The notes: generated from the letters alone by a model not told the origin. DNA of 64,000 bases from Rodentibacter abscessus (GCF_047160095.1 NZ_AP038785.1:1364001-1428000); one strand, 5' to 3'. Counted from the first letter of the stretch, positions 1-8,716 are shown. Numbers and translations are program-made.

Positions 1-2470
1 TCGCTTCTTCAAGTGCTGCTTTTGCGTCTTTTGCCGGATCTTCTTGCGGGGTCACCTCCGGTACTTGAATACCGTCCAGTTTACCCACTTCGTCCGTTAA
101 GCCTGCTTTCTCCGCGTTATCATCCGGTAACGCCTTAATCGCTTCTTCCACCGCCGCTTTCTTCTCTGCCGCCTCTTTCGCTTTCGCTTCTAAGTCCGCT
201 TTTTCTTCCGCGGTGATATTTTTGTCTTCATTGGCTTTCGCTAAAGCGTCTTTCGCCGCCTTGTCCGCCGCTTTGGCTTCTTCAAGTGCTGCTTTTGCGT
301 CTTTTGCCGGATCTTCTTGCGGGGTCACCTCCGGTACTTGAATACCGTCCAGTTTACCCACTTCGTCCGTTAAGCCCGCTTTGTCTGCGCTATCATCCGG
401 TAACGCCTTAATCGCTTCTTCCGCCGCCGCTTTCTTCTCTGCCGCCTCTTTCGCTTTCGCTTCTAAGTCCGCTTTTTCTTCCGCGGTGATATTTTTGTCT
501 TCATTGGCTTTCGCTAAAGCGTCTTTCGCCGCCTTGTCCGCCGCTTTGGCTTCTTCAAGTGCTGCTTTTGCGTCTTTTGCCGGATCTTCTTGCGGGGTCA
601 CGTCCGGTACTTCAATACCGTCCAGTTTACCCACTTCGTCCGTTAAGCCCGCTTTCTCCGCGTTATCATCCGGTAACGCCTTAATCGCTTCTTCCGCTGC
701 CGCTTTCTTATCCGCCGCCTCTTTCGCTTTCGCTTCTAAGTCCGCTTTTTCCGCTTCGTCAATCTTGCCGTCTTCATTGGCTTTCGCTAAGGCGTCTTTC
801 GCCGCTTTGTCCGCCGCTTTGGCTTCTTCAAGTGCTGCTTTTGCGTCTTTTGCCGGATCTTCTTGCGGGGTCACGTCCGGTACTTGGATACCATCAAGCG
901 CTTCCGCTTCTTTCGCTAAGTCCGCTTTGTCCGCATTCTCATCCGGTAAGTCGTTGATGGCTTTTTCCGCTGCCGCTTTCTTATCCGCCGCCTCTTTCGC
1001 TTTCGCTTCTAAGTCCGCTTTTTCCGCTTCGTCAATCTTGCCGTCTTCATTGGCTTTCGCTAAGGCGTCTTTCGCCGCTTTGTCCGCCGCTTTGGCTTCA
1101 TCTAACGCCGCTTTTGCGTCTTTTGCCGGATCTTCTTGCGGGGTCACGTCCGGTACTTGGATACCATCAAGCGCTTCCGCTTCTTTCGCTAAGTCCGCTT
1201 TGTCCGCATTCTCATCCGGTAAGTCGTTGATGGCTTTTTCCGCCACCGCTTTCTTCTCTGCCGCGTCTTTCGCTTTCGCTTCTAAATCCGCTTTTTCCGC
1301 TTCGTCAATCTTGCCGTCTTCATTGGCTTTCGCTAAAGCGTCTTTCGCTGCTTTGTCCGCCGCTTTGGCTTCTTCAAGTGCTGCTTTTGCGTCTTTTGCC
1401 GGATCTTCTTGCGGGGTCACGTCCGGTACTTGAATACCGTCCAGTTTACCCACTTCTTCCGTTAAGCCTGCTTTGTCCGCATTGTCATCCGGTAACGCCT
1501 TAATCGCTTCTTCCGCCGCCGCTTTCTTATCCGCCGCGTCTTTCGCTTTCGCTTCTAAGTCCGCTTTGTCTTCTGCACTGATGCTGCCGTCTTTTTGCGC
1601 TTCGGCTAAGGCTTCTTTCGCTGCTTTGTCCGCCGCTTTGGCTTCTTCAAGTGCTGCTTTTGCGTCTTTTGCCGGATCTTCTTGCGGGGTCACGTCCGGT
1701 ACTTGGATACCGTCCAGTTTACCCACTTCGTCCGTTAAGCCTGCTTTGTCCGCATTGTCATCCGGTAACGCCTTAATCGCTTCTTCCGCTGCCGCTTTCT
1801 TATCCGCCGCGTCTTTCGCTTTCGCCTCTAAGTCCGCTTTCTCTTCCGCGGTGATATTTTTGTCTTCATTGGCTTTCGCTAAAGCGTCTTTCGCCGCCTT
1901 GTCCGCCGCTTTCGCTTCATCTAACGCCGCTTTTGCGTCTTTTGCCGGATCTTCTTGCGGGGTCACGTCCGGTACTTGGATACCGTCCAGTTTACCCACT
2001 TCGTCCGTTAAGCCTGCTTTGTCCGCATTGTCATCCGGTAACGCCTTAATCGCTTCTTCCGCCGCCGCTTTCTTATCCGCCGCCTCTTTCGCTTTCGCTT
2101 CTAAGTCCGCTTTCTCTTCCGCGGTGATATTTTTGTCTTCATTGGCTTTCGCTAACGCTTCTTTCGCCGCCTTGTCCGCCGCTTTGGCTTCTTCAAGTAC
2201 TACTTTCGCGTCTTTTGCCGGATCTTCTTGCGGGGTCACGTCCGGTACTTGGATACCGTCCAGTTTACCCACTTCGTCCGTTAAGCCTGCTTTCTCCGCG
2301 TTATCATCCGGTAACGCCTTAATCGCTTCTTCCGCCGCCGCTTTCTTATCCGCCGCGTCTTTCGCTTTCGCCTCTAAGTCCGCTTTTTCCGCTTCGTCAA
2401 TCTTGCCGTCTTCATTGGCTTTCGCTAACGCTTCTTTCGCCGCCTTGTCCGCCGCTTTGGCAGCCTCAAC
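1..2470 (-). repeat. Tandem 273-bp (91-codon) repeats in the surface-protein gene
   Basis: The landmark that encodes DPAKDAK recurs with exact 273-bp spacing: its GCTTTT core falls at 18, 291, 564, 837, 1110, 1383, 1656, 1929 and 2202. Nine units are therefore visible and the array continues beyond base 1. Each unit encodes KAADKAAKEALAKANED, then a short acidic loop, DLEAKAKEAADKKAAAEEA, LPDDNA and a linker ending IQVPDVTPQEDP. Because 273 is a multiple of 3, gain or loss of units keeps the frame. Units differ mainly in the loop and linker. Confidence 0.95.
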
Positions 2471-3022
2471 TGCAGTTTTGGCTGTATTCAAGGCCTCATT
2501 ATTTGTATCAGAGTCAGAGTTGGAAGAACTACCGCCGGATGAGCTAGATGAACTTGCAATCAGTGCTCCTAAACCAATGATCCCCAAGCCGGCAAACACC
2601 CAACCCCAATTCGGTAAAAACGGAACTACAAAAGGTTCGCCGCCAAGAACTTCGGCGGCGATAACGTTTTGCTGTAATGCGGCAATGGCATCGGCACTTT
2701 CACCTGTCTGCGGGAAATAAGCATAGTAAGAATGATTCTCTGCTAAACCGATAACAGGGCTTAACTCATCATTAGCGTAGTAATCTTCAATAATTAGACT
2801 TGGTGAATTTTTTTCATCTTCAAACGCAATTTCTAAATTATTGCCATTGCGTTTAGCAAAAATAGGTTGAGGAGCTAATTGAGTGGAATCATCAACCAAT
2901 TCAAAGGTGATTTTTTCTACCGGTTGTTTGATAACGGTAGCCGCACCTTTTTGATTGGTAATTGCAACGGTTTGCAATGTTTTACCACTCTCTGTATTGA
3001 TTTTTAGGGTAATGTTATTCAT
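1..3022 (-). CDS. Giant repetitive surface protein (BapA-like N-terminus), partial at window edge
   Basis: About 1007 codons are open from the ATG at 3022 to the window edge, so the C-terminus is not visible. The start is supported by a strong AAGGAGG ribosome binding site. Residues 1-130 resemble the prefix domain of BapA-type biofilm proteins (MNNITLKINTESGK, later NNLEIAFEDE and LIIEDYY). A hydrophobic Gly-rich segment follows (WGWVFAGLGIIGLGALIA, near residues 137-155), then a Ser/Gly/Asp linker. From about residue 185 the protein is Ala/Lys/Glu/Asp-rich 91-residue repeats, probably helical, with EF-hand-like or GA-like loops such as NEDGKIDEAEK and NEDKNITAEEK. There is no classical signal peptide, so export is probably by a type I system (inference). 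It is likely a cell-surface adhesin or biofilm protein. The plus-strand frames here are antisense shadows. Confidence 0.85.
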   Translation of the reverse strand, partial: MNNITLKINTESGKTLQTVAITNQKGAATVIKQPVEKITFELVDDSTQLAPQPIFAKRNGNNLEIAFEDEKNSPSLIIEDYYANDELSPVIGLAENHSYYAYFPQTGESADAIAALQQNVIAAEVLGGEPFVVPFLPNWGWVFAGLGIIGLGALIASSSSSSGGSSSNSDSDTNNEALNTAKTAVEAAKAADKAAKEALAKANEDGKIDEAEKADLEAKAKDAADKKAAAEEAIKALPDDNAEKAGLTDEVGKLDGIQVPDVTPQEDPAKDAKVVLEEAKAADKAAKEALAKANEDKNITAEEKADLEAKAKEAADKKAAAEEAIKALPDDNADKAGLTDEVGKLDGIQVPDVTPQEDPAKDAKAALDEAKAADKAAKDALAKANEDKNITAEEKADLEAKAKDAADKKAAAEEAIKALPDDNADKAGLTDEVGKLDGIQVPDVTPQEDPAKDAKAALEEAKAADKAAKEALAEAQKDGSISAEDKADLEAKAKDAADKKAAAEEAIKALPDDNADKAGLTEEVGKLDGIQVPDVTPQEDPAKDAKAALEEAKAADKAAKDALAKANEDGKIDEAEKADLEAKAKDAAEKKAVAEKAINDLPDENADKADLAKEAEALDGIQVPDVTPQEDPAKDAKAALDEAKAADKAAKDALAKANEDGKIDEAEKADLEAKAKEAADKKAAAEKAINDLPDENADKADLAKEAEALDGIQVPDVTPQEDPAKDAKAALEEAKAADKAAKDALAKANEDGKIDEAEKADLEAKAKEAADKKAAAEEAIKALPDDNAEKAGLTDEVGKLDGIEVPDVTPQEDPAKDAKAALEEAKAADKAAKDALAKANEDKNITAEEKADLEAKAKEAAEKKAAAEEAIKALPDDSADKAGLTDEVGKLDGIQVPEVTPQEDPAKDAKAALEEAKAADKAAKDALAKANEDKNITAEEKADLEAKAKEAAEKKAAVEEAIKALPDDNAEKAGLTDEVGKLDGIQVPEVTPQEDPAKDAKAALEEA

Positions 3023-3092
3023 AAAAAATCCCTCCTTAATTTAGTATCTTTTTATGAACGATTAATTACTTAAAAAAAGTAAAAACTTACCC

Positions 3093-3119
3093 ATTGTAAA
3101 AAAAAAAAAAAAAAAACAA
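3093..3119 (-). promoter_or_regulatory. Probable promoter of the surface-protein gene with a T19 tract as spacer
   Basis: Read on the minus strand, TTG (3119-3117) is followed by 19 consecutive T (3116-3098) and then ACAAT. A TACAAT -10 box (3098-3093) fits, with TTGTTT as a weak -35 box and a 15-nt spacer made entirely of T. Transcription would begin near 3086 and give a leader of about 64 nt. The layout is what is expected of a slipped-strand, phase-variable promoter; this is inferred from one sequence. Confidence 0.55.
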
Positions 3120-3230
3120 GCCCTAAACACCTAATTTTTAAGTTTTTTTTATTGAAAAATTAATTGAATTTAGCAAATACGCGGTACTTACTATTTGCTA
3201 TTCTAGAATGAGAAATAGGATGAAGAAAAA

Positions 3231-3307
<77 letters not shown>

Positions 3308-3358
3308 ATTTTAGGAATACTTCTTTTGTATGAAACTTCGGGGGAAATATAAAAGAGG

Positions 3359-3435
3359 TGGTCGGCGAGATAGGATTTGAACCTACGACCCACTGGTCCC
3401 AAACCAGTTGCGCTACCAAGCTGCGCTACTCGCCG
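3359..3435 (-). tRNA. tRNA-Pro (anticodon TGG)
   Basis: A complete 77-nt cloverleaf. The acceptor CGGCGAG pairs with CTCGCCG, the anticodon stem-loop is CTGGTTTGGGACCAG, the T-loop is GGTTCAAATCC, and the CCA end is encoded. It is the upstream member of the pair with tRNA-Arg. Confidence 0.96.
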
Positions 3436-3609
3436 ATAAGTGGGGCTAATTATAGTGAGGTTTCTTATTCAGTCAATCAATTTTTATCATTTTATAGTTA
3501 ATTGCTTAAAATTATCTCATTTTTTTAATCCGGTACATTTGGATTTTGTAAATCTATGCATTGTCAGATAGAATAGCAAACGTTTACGTTTCATTATTGA
3601 GGATTTTCA

Positions 3610-4467
3610 ATGACTGCACAAATCATTTCGGGTACTGCACTTTCTAAGCAGATAAAATCCGAAGTTTCACAAAAAATCGTACATTATCGTAATGAAGGGA
3701 AGCGTACTCCCGGGCTTGCAGTTATCCTTGTCGGTGCGGATCCGGCTTCCCAAGTATATGTAGGAAGCAAACGCCGTAGTTGTGAAGAAGTGGGCATTAC
3801 ATCTCAATCTTATGACTTACCGGAAACAACAACCGAGCAAGAATTACTTACATTAATTGATCAGTTAAATGCCGATGAAACCATTGATGGTATTTTGGTT
3901 CAGTTGCCGCTTCCAAAACAAATTAATTCAGAAGCAGTCATCGAGCGCATTGATCCGAAAAAAGATGTAGATGGTTTTCATCCTTATAATGTGGGGCGTT
4001 TATGCCAACGAATTCCGACACTACGCGCCTGTACGCCTTATGGAGTGATGAAACTACTGGAAACAACGGGAATTGATTTACACGGTAAACACGCTGTTAT
4101 TGTTGGTGCTTCAAATATTGTCGGTCGCCCAATGTCCTTAGAATTGTTGCTTGCAGGCGCAACGGTTACCGTTACTCATCGCTTTACAAAAGATCTTGAA
4201 AGCTATGTTCGTCAAGCCGATGTGCTTGTGGTTGCAGTGGGGAAACCAAACCTTGTGCCGGGTGAATGGGTAAAAGAAAATGCGGTCGTCATTGATGTGG
4301 GCATTAATCGCATTGACGGTAAACTAGTTGGGGACATCGGATTTGAAGCGGCAGCCCAAAAAGCAAGTTATATCACCCCGGTTCCCGGTGGAGTTGGTCC
4401 GATGACGGTTGCAATGTTAATGTACAACACGCTTTATGCCTATGAGCACAATAATAAGTTGAAATAA
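3610..4467 (+). CDS. folD: Bifunctional methylenetetrahydrofolate dehydrogenase / methenyltetrahydrofolate cyclohydrolase
   Basis: FolD interconverts 5,10-methylene-THF, 5,10-methenyl-THF and 10-formyl-THF in the cytosol, supplying one-carbon units for purines and formyl-Met. Length (285 aa) is normal. Family landmarks are Y50 and K54 in QVYVGSKRRSCEEVG, QLPLP at 98-102, DVDGFHP at 119-124 and the NADP-binding GASNIVGRP at 166-174. The start is preceded by GAGG about 9 nt upstream. It is a single gene, convergent with ndh, and is followed by an intergenic inverted-repeat element and a dyad terminator. Confidence 0.97.
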   Translation: MTAQIISGTALSKQIKSEVSQKIVHYRNEGKRTPGLAVILVGADPASQVYVGSKRRSCEEVGITSQSYDLPETTTEQELLTLIDQLNADETIDGILVQLPLPKQINSEAVIERIDPKKDVDGFHPYNVGRLCQRIPTLRACTPYGVMKLLETTGIDLHGKHAVIVGASNIVGRPMSLELLLAGATVTVTHRFTKDLESYVRQADVLVVAVGKPNLVPGEWVKENAVVIDVGINRIDGKLVGDIGFEAAAQKASYITPVPGGVGPMTVAMLMYNTLYAYEHNNKLK

Positions 4468-4468
4468 T

Positions 4469-4620
4469 CGGTATTATACATCGGTTGCACAAAACAGAGT
4501 AGGGTGTGTTAGCCAAAGGCGTAACGCACCTTAAACCCAAGTTTGGTGCGTTACGGTAAGCCTAACGCCCCCTACATTTGAATTAAAAACAGCCTTTTGT
4601 GCAACTGCTACATAATATCG
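4469..4620. repeat. Intergenic inverted-repeat element, copy A
   Basis: The left end CGGTATTATACATCGGTTGC and the right end GCAACTGCTACATAATATCG are imperfect inverted repeats. Inside is a second dyad built from GTAGGGTGTGTTAG and GGTGCGTTACGG...CTAACGCCCCCTAC. There is no coding potential. It is the same family as copies B-H elsewhere in this window and lies between the convergent genes folD and ndh. Confidence 0.8.
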
Positions 4621-4628
4621 GGAAAACG

Positions 4629-4659
4629 AAAAAGTGCGGTCAATTTTGACCGCACTTTT
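4629..4659. terminator. Bidirectional terminator made from paired uptake sequences
   Basis: AAAAGTGCGGTCA, a short loop, then TGACCGCACTTTT forms a long perfect hairpin with a T-run on either strand. It lies between the convergent genes folD and ndh. The arms are two inverted Haemophilus-type uptake signal cores, a known terminator arrangement in Pasteurellaceae. Confidence 0.85.
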
Positions 4660-4669
4660 GTTTTCATCG

Positions 4670-6004
4670 TTAATGTAGCTTCAACCTTGGTTTTAAATAA
4701 CGGTTAATTTTATCCACCAAGATAATCAAGCCGATTTTAATACAACCGTGCAACGCATGTTGATGCATACGATATAAGGAAACATAAGCGAATTGTGCGA
4801 ATTTTCCATGTACGGTTAGCGGATTTTTACCAAATTTATTGGTTAAACTTCCTAATGCCGTGAAACTAGAGAGGGATACCAACGTCCCTTTATCATTATA
4901 TTTAAAGGCTTTTAACGGCTTGTTATCAAAGATCGCAAAGATATTTTTCGCACAAGCTTTTGCCATTTGGTGTGCCGCTTGTGCGCGAGGTGGAACCAAT
5001 TTTCCATTTTCTTGAGTTAATGCCGCACAATCGCCAATAGCGAAAATACTGTCATCTACCGTTGTCTGTAACGTATCTCTTACTACCAATTGATTGATTC
5101 GATTAAGCTCCAAACCATCAAAATTGTGAGTCACTTTCGAGGTGCGAACCCCTGCCGCCCAAACGATTAAATCCGCTTTAATTTCTTCGCCTTCTTTGGT
5201 AATCAGCGTGTTAGGTTGGGCTTCGGTAATCATAGTATTTAATTTTACATTCGCCCCCATTTCCTCAAGTTCATCCAGCACTGCTGCGGATAAATCTTCA
5301 GGTAATGCCGGTAATAAACGAGAACCGGCTTCTACCAATGTAACTTGTAAACAATCGGTATTAATTTTGCCATAACCGTAAGAAGATAAATCTTCAGCGG
5401 CATGATACAGTTCAGCCGTTAGTTCCACACCGGTCGCACCGCCTCCAACAATGGCAACATTCACTTTATTTTCATCCACCAATTTTTGTTTAAATTCTTC
5501 TTCGCCAATATCGTCTAATGCGCGATTTTCTGAAAATTTTAAGAACAATTCCAACATTTTATGTTGAAAACGCAATGCTTGATCGGAACTATCTAGGAAA
5601 ATGCAGTTATCAGCGACCCCTTTGGTATTAAAATCGTTAGATTTACTCCCTATCGCTATCACTAAGTAATCGTAAGGGATACGGCGGGCAACTACGAGCA
5701 TATCCCCCTCTTGACCATAAACCGGAGCAAGCTCCACATATTTCTGCTCTCGGTTAATACGAATAATTGAACCTTGCTCGAAACTAAAATAATGATTTTT
5801 ACCATGAGCGCGATAGCTTAACGAATCGACTCCATCATCCATCACACCTGTTGCAATTTCATGTAATAAAGGTTTCCAAAGATGAGTTGCATTACGATCT
5901 ACTAAAGTAACTTTAGCCTGTTTTTTACGACCCAGCTTATCCCCTAGGAAGGTCGCCAGCTCAATACCACCGGCACCGCCACCAACGATGACTACGTTTT
6001 TCAT
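4670..6004 (-). CDS. ndh: Type II NADH:quinone oxidoreductase
   Basis: This is a single-subunit, non-proton-pumping NADH dehydrogenase on the inner face of the membrane that passes electrons from NADH via FAD to quinone. Length is 444 aa. There are two dinucleotide-binding folds: FAD at the N-terminus (VIVGGGAGGIELA, residues 5-17) and NADH mid-protein (VAIVGGGATGVELT, about 183-196). The FAD-contacting IFAIGDCAAL motif lies near residue 320. The C-terminus is basic and hydrophobic, consistent with peripheral membrane attachment. AGGAGA precedes the ATG. It is convergent with folD. Confidence 0.95.
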   Translation of the reverse strand: MKNVVIVGGGAGGIELATFLGDKLGRKKQAKVTLVDRNATHLWKPLLHEIATGVMDDGVDSLSYRAHGKNHYFSFEQGSIIRINREQKYVELAPVYGQEGDMLVVARRIPYDYLVIAIGSKSNDFNTKGVADNCIFLDSSDQALRFQHKMLELFLKFSENRALDDIGEEEFKQKLVDENKVNVAIVGGGATGVELTAELYHAAEDLSSYGYGKINTDCLQVTLVEAGSRLLPALPEDLSAAVLDELEEMGANVKLNTMITEAQPNTLITKEGEEIKADLIVWAAGVRTSKVTHNFDGLELNRINQLVVRDTLQTTVDDSIFAIGDCAALTQENGKLVPPRAQAAHQMAKACAKNIFAIFDNKPLKAFKYNDKGTLVSLSSFTALGSLTNKFGKNPLTVHGKFAQFAYVSLYRMHQHALHGCIKIGLIILVDKINRYLKPRLKLH

Positions 6005-6104
6005 TAATTTCTCCTAAAATGATTAAATTTCGTTAAAAATGTTAAATTAATGTAATAATAACATAAAACAACAGGTGGGATCATTACTCACTAAGGAGAA
6101 AAGA

Positions 6105-6737
6105 TTAAGTTTGGTGAGCCTGATTATAGAGAGGTTCAAGCGATCGTATCGTTTCAGTAATAAAGGTGATGGTATCCAATTTTGCTAAATCTGCTTTTTC
6201 AACATTTTTGCCTATACACCAAAAATCGTTATCGTTACGTAGAAGAAGATCTTGTTGAGTAAATTGCTTCGCTTGTCGAAAATCATCATACTCACTTTCA
6301 TCACCACGCCACAAATCAAAATCAGCAAACTTGATGAAGTCAAAATTCTCCAACCATTGATTATATTGTTGCACGTTAATTTGTGAGCGATCTGCGCGAT
6401 AACAATGCCAATCCAAGCTTACAGAAAGTCGGCGACGATTTAACAGCACAGAAAAAATTGCAGCTGAATTTTGATTAAACTCATATTTAAAATAGGCAAA
6501 GAAATGCGCGCGTACCTGCCAACCATTCGTCCAACTTTCAATATGAGGTTTTGCAAAAGGTGCGCCAAGTTGAGCCGAAACAGCCTGAATTATTGCTTTC
6601 CAATTATCCCATTCTTTCTTATAACGTGCTTTGATTGACGGAATTTCTTCCGGACAAAATTTTTTCATTTGAGCAAATTGGAAAAAAGGAATATTGAAAA
6701 GATCGCAAGATTGTGCAGATAAACTCGGTATCATCAT
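6105..6737 (-). CDS. HI_0552 family protein of unknown function
   Basis: A 210-aa protein rich in aromatic and charged residues (WDNWKAII, ESWTNGWQVRAHFFAYFKYE, SVSLDWHCYRAD). It has no signal peptide, no membrane segment and no catalytic motif I recognise. It matches my memory of HI0552, the gene beside apaH in H. influenzae. It follows apaH by 42 bp on the same strand, so it is probably the last gene of an rsmA-apaH-HI_0552 unit. AGGAAAGACA precedes the start, where two ATG codons are adjacent and either could be used. Function is unknown. Confidence 0.8.
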   Translation of the reverse strand: MMIPSLSAQSCDLFNIPFFQFAQMKKFCPEEIPSIKARYKKEWDNWKAIIQAVSAQLGAPFAKPHIESWTNGWQVRAHFFAYFKYEFNQNSAAIFSVLLNRRRLSVSLDWHCYRADRSQINVQQYNQWLENFDFIKFADFDLWRGDESEYDDFRQAKQFTQQDLLLRNDNDFWCIGKNVEKADLAKLDTITFITETIRSLEPLYNQAHQT

Positions 6738-6779
6738 TGTCTTTCCTATGGAATAATATTTGCTACAACAGGTTTTAGA

Positions 6780-7607
6780 TTAAAAATCACAGTAATTTTT
6801 GACCGCACTTTGCGTAAAAATTTGCTTATCTTCCCAACGCAACATCGTCATTCGGTTATTCCACACACAACCGGTATCAAGCGCATAAATATTCGGCGGT
6901 GTAATTTCATCAACCAAACTTGCCCAATGTCCAAATATAATCGACATTTGCCGATAAAGCGGATTATCCAAATTAAACCAAGGTGTGAGTTCTGCCGGGG
7001 CTTCTTTAGGAGGCAATTTACAAACAAAATCCAAACGATGGTCAAAATAACAAAAACGCATACGGGTAAATACGTTAATGATATAACGCCAACGATCGAT
7101 ACCTTCTAGATCGACCGACCAGCGGTCGGGCTGATTTTCATACATTTGAGAAATCAAAGCGTAAAAATCCCCGTTTTGTAATATATTTTCCACTTCTTTG
7201 GCACAAGCCTTCGCCGTGGCGAGATCCCAGTCAGGCGAGATTCCCGCGTGCGTCATCACAAAATTAAATTCTTCGTGATGTACAAGTAAAGGTTGATGAC
7301 GAAGCCAATCAATAAGCACTTCAAAATCCGGTGCTTGAAAAATCGCTTCAACGTGATCACGGGGTTTAACTTTTTTAATACCGAGTGCGGTTGATATTAA
7401 ATGCAGATCGTGATTACCCAGCACCGTTTGTGCCGCATTGCCGAGAGATTTTACAAAGCGCAAACAGTCTAAAGATTTATCTCCACGGGCAACAAGATCA
7501 CCGACAAGGTAAAGTTTATCTTTATTTGGGTTGAATTGAACACGTTTTAACAAAAGCTGCAATTCATCAAAACAACCCTGTAAATCGCCGACTAAATAAG
7601 TTGCCAT
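6780..7607 (-). CDS. apaH: Symmetrical bis(5'-nucleosyl)-tetraphosphatase (diadenosine tetraphosphatase)
   Basis: ApaH hydrolyses Ap4A to two ADP, removing alarmone dinucleotides and the Np4 caps of bacterial RNA. It is 275 aa, the family length. The metallophosphoesterase signature is clear: VGDLQGCFDEL (6-16), YLVGDLVARGDKSLDCLRFV (about 33-52), VLGNHDLHL (about 62-70) and THAGISPDWDL (about 120). It lies 42 bp downstream of rsmA, the pairing also found in enterobacteria. Confidence 0.96.
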   Translation of the reverse strand: MATYLVGDLQGCFDELQLLLKRVQFNPNKDKLYLVGDLVARGDKSLDCLRFVKSLGNAAQTVLGNHDLHLISTALGIKKVKPRDHVEAIFQAPDFEVLIDWLRHQPLLVHHEEFNFVMTHAGISPDWDLATAKACAKEVENILQNGDFYALISQMYENQPDRWSVDLEGIDRWRYIINVFTRMRFCYFDHRLDFVCKLPPKEAPAELTPWFNLDNPLYRQMSIIFGHWASLVDEITPPNIYALDTGCVWNNRMTMLRWEDKQIFTQSAVKNYCDF

Positions 7608-7649
7608 TTTGACCGCTCTTTTAAGTAAAAAATTTAAACGATGCCATTA

Positions 7650-8510
7650 CTAGGCTTCGTCATCTATGATTTCGTTTTTATTGACATCAACAGGGGGATT
7701 ATCCGCCAACCAATTCGCCAAACGTGCATAATCCGCAATCGAGAGATTTTCCGCCCGAGCATTGAGATCAACCCCAAGTGCGGTCAAATTTTCAGGAGAA
7801 AATAAACCGGAAAGGGCATTACGCAATGTTTTACGGCGTTGATTAAACGCCTGTGAACACACACGATTTAACCAATATAAATCTTTTACAGGGTGAGGGA
7901 GTTCTTTATGCGGAATTAAGCGCACGACTGCCGAATCCACTTTAGGCGCAGGTTTAAATGCGCTCGGCGGAACTTCCAACACCGGCATCACTTGGCAGAA
8001 ATATTGCGCCATAATCGTTAAACGTCCATAAGCCTTGCTGTTCGGCGCAGCACATAAACGTTTCACCACCTCTTTTTGCAACATAAAATGCATATCTTGA
8101 ATAACATCATGATAGTTGAATAAATGGAACATTAATGGCGTTGAAATATTATACGGTAGGTTACCAAACACACGTAATTTTTGCTTTGATGTATGAGTTT
8201 GTTCCGCATAAAGAGAGCCGAAATCAAACTGCATTGCATCGGTTTCAATAACATTTAATTTTTGGTGTAAAAAAGGATGATGACGTAAACGTTCGGCGAG
8301 ATCGCGGTCAAGTTCAACCACAGTTAAGTGATCAACTTGCTCGCCAACCGGTTCGGTTAATGCGCCAAGTCCTGGGCCAATTTCAACCAAAAATTGCCCT
8401 TTTTGTGGATAAATCGCGGCAACGATATTTTGAATCACGTTATTGTCGTGCAAAAAGTTTTGTCCGAAACGTTTACGGGCAGTATGCCCTAGGTGTTTTT
8501 TTGAGTTCAT
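7650..8510 (-). CDS. rsmA: 16S rRNA dimethyladenosine methyltransferase
   Basis: RsmA (KsgA) dimethylates the two adjacent adenosines in the 3' terminal helix of 16S rRNA late in 30S assembly. I place the start at the ATG at 8510 (MNSKKHLGHTARKRFGQNFL), which gives 286 aa and matches family N-termini; an in-frame start at 8579 adds 23 unconserved residues. The SAM motif VEIGPGLGALTEP and the catalytic NLPYNIST motif are present. It leads the unit with apaH and the HI_0552 gene and is divergent from infA. Confidence 0.95.
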   Translation of the reverse strand: MNSKKHLGHTARKRFGQNFLHDNNVIQNIVAAIYPQKGQFLVEIGPGLGALTEPVGEQVDHLTVVELDRDLAERLRHHPFLHQKLNVIETDAMQFDFGSLYAEQTHTSKQKLRVFGNLPYNISTPLMFHLFNYHDVIQDMHFMLQKEVVKRLCAAPNSKAYGRLTIMAQYFCQVMPVLEVPPSAFKPAPKVDSAVVRLIPHKELPHPVKDLYWLNRVCSQAFNQRRKTLRNALSGLFSPENLTALGVDLNARAENLSIADYARLANWLADNPPVDVNKNEIIDDEA

Positions 8511-8644
8511 AATATGCTTATCTTTTATAAAATTGCGTTCATTATAGAGCCTGTTTCGGGATTGTAAATCGTCACGCATTTAGACTAAATCAACTTTTTT
8601 CCCCTCAATTTTATTTTCATCTTTCGCATAATCCCAAAAACGGC

Positions 8645-8650
8645 TATAAT
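8645..8650 (+). promoter_or_regulatory. Candidate -10 box for infA
   Basis: A perfect TATAAT lies 66 bp upstream of the infA start. The -35 region is weak (TTCGCA about 16 nt further upstream). An AAGTGCGGT uptake core sits between this box and the ribosome binding site. Confidence 0.5.
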
Positions 8651-8716
8651 CCGCGCGTTTTTTATCAAAATTGACCCAAAGTGCGGTCAAAAAACCATTA
8701 TTTTTTAGAGGATACA

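Noticed and set aside
1..2470. Possible CRISPR array because of regular repeats
   Set aside because: The 273-bp units are coding, in frame and lack short unique spacers; no cas genes are present.
381..2720. Two long Ser/Ala-rich open frames on the plus strand
   Set aside because: They are antisense to the 91-residue repeat gene, have low-complexity composition explained by the complement of Ala/Lys/Glu codons, and have no plausible ribosome binding sites.
5142..5375. A 77-codon plus-strand frame within ndh
   Set aside because: It is a shadow of the ndh coding strand with no independent start signal. The same reasoning removes similar frames inside recG, spoT, glgB, der and mtlD.
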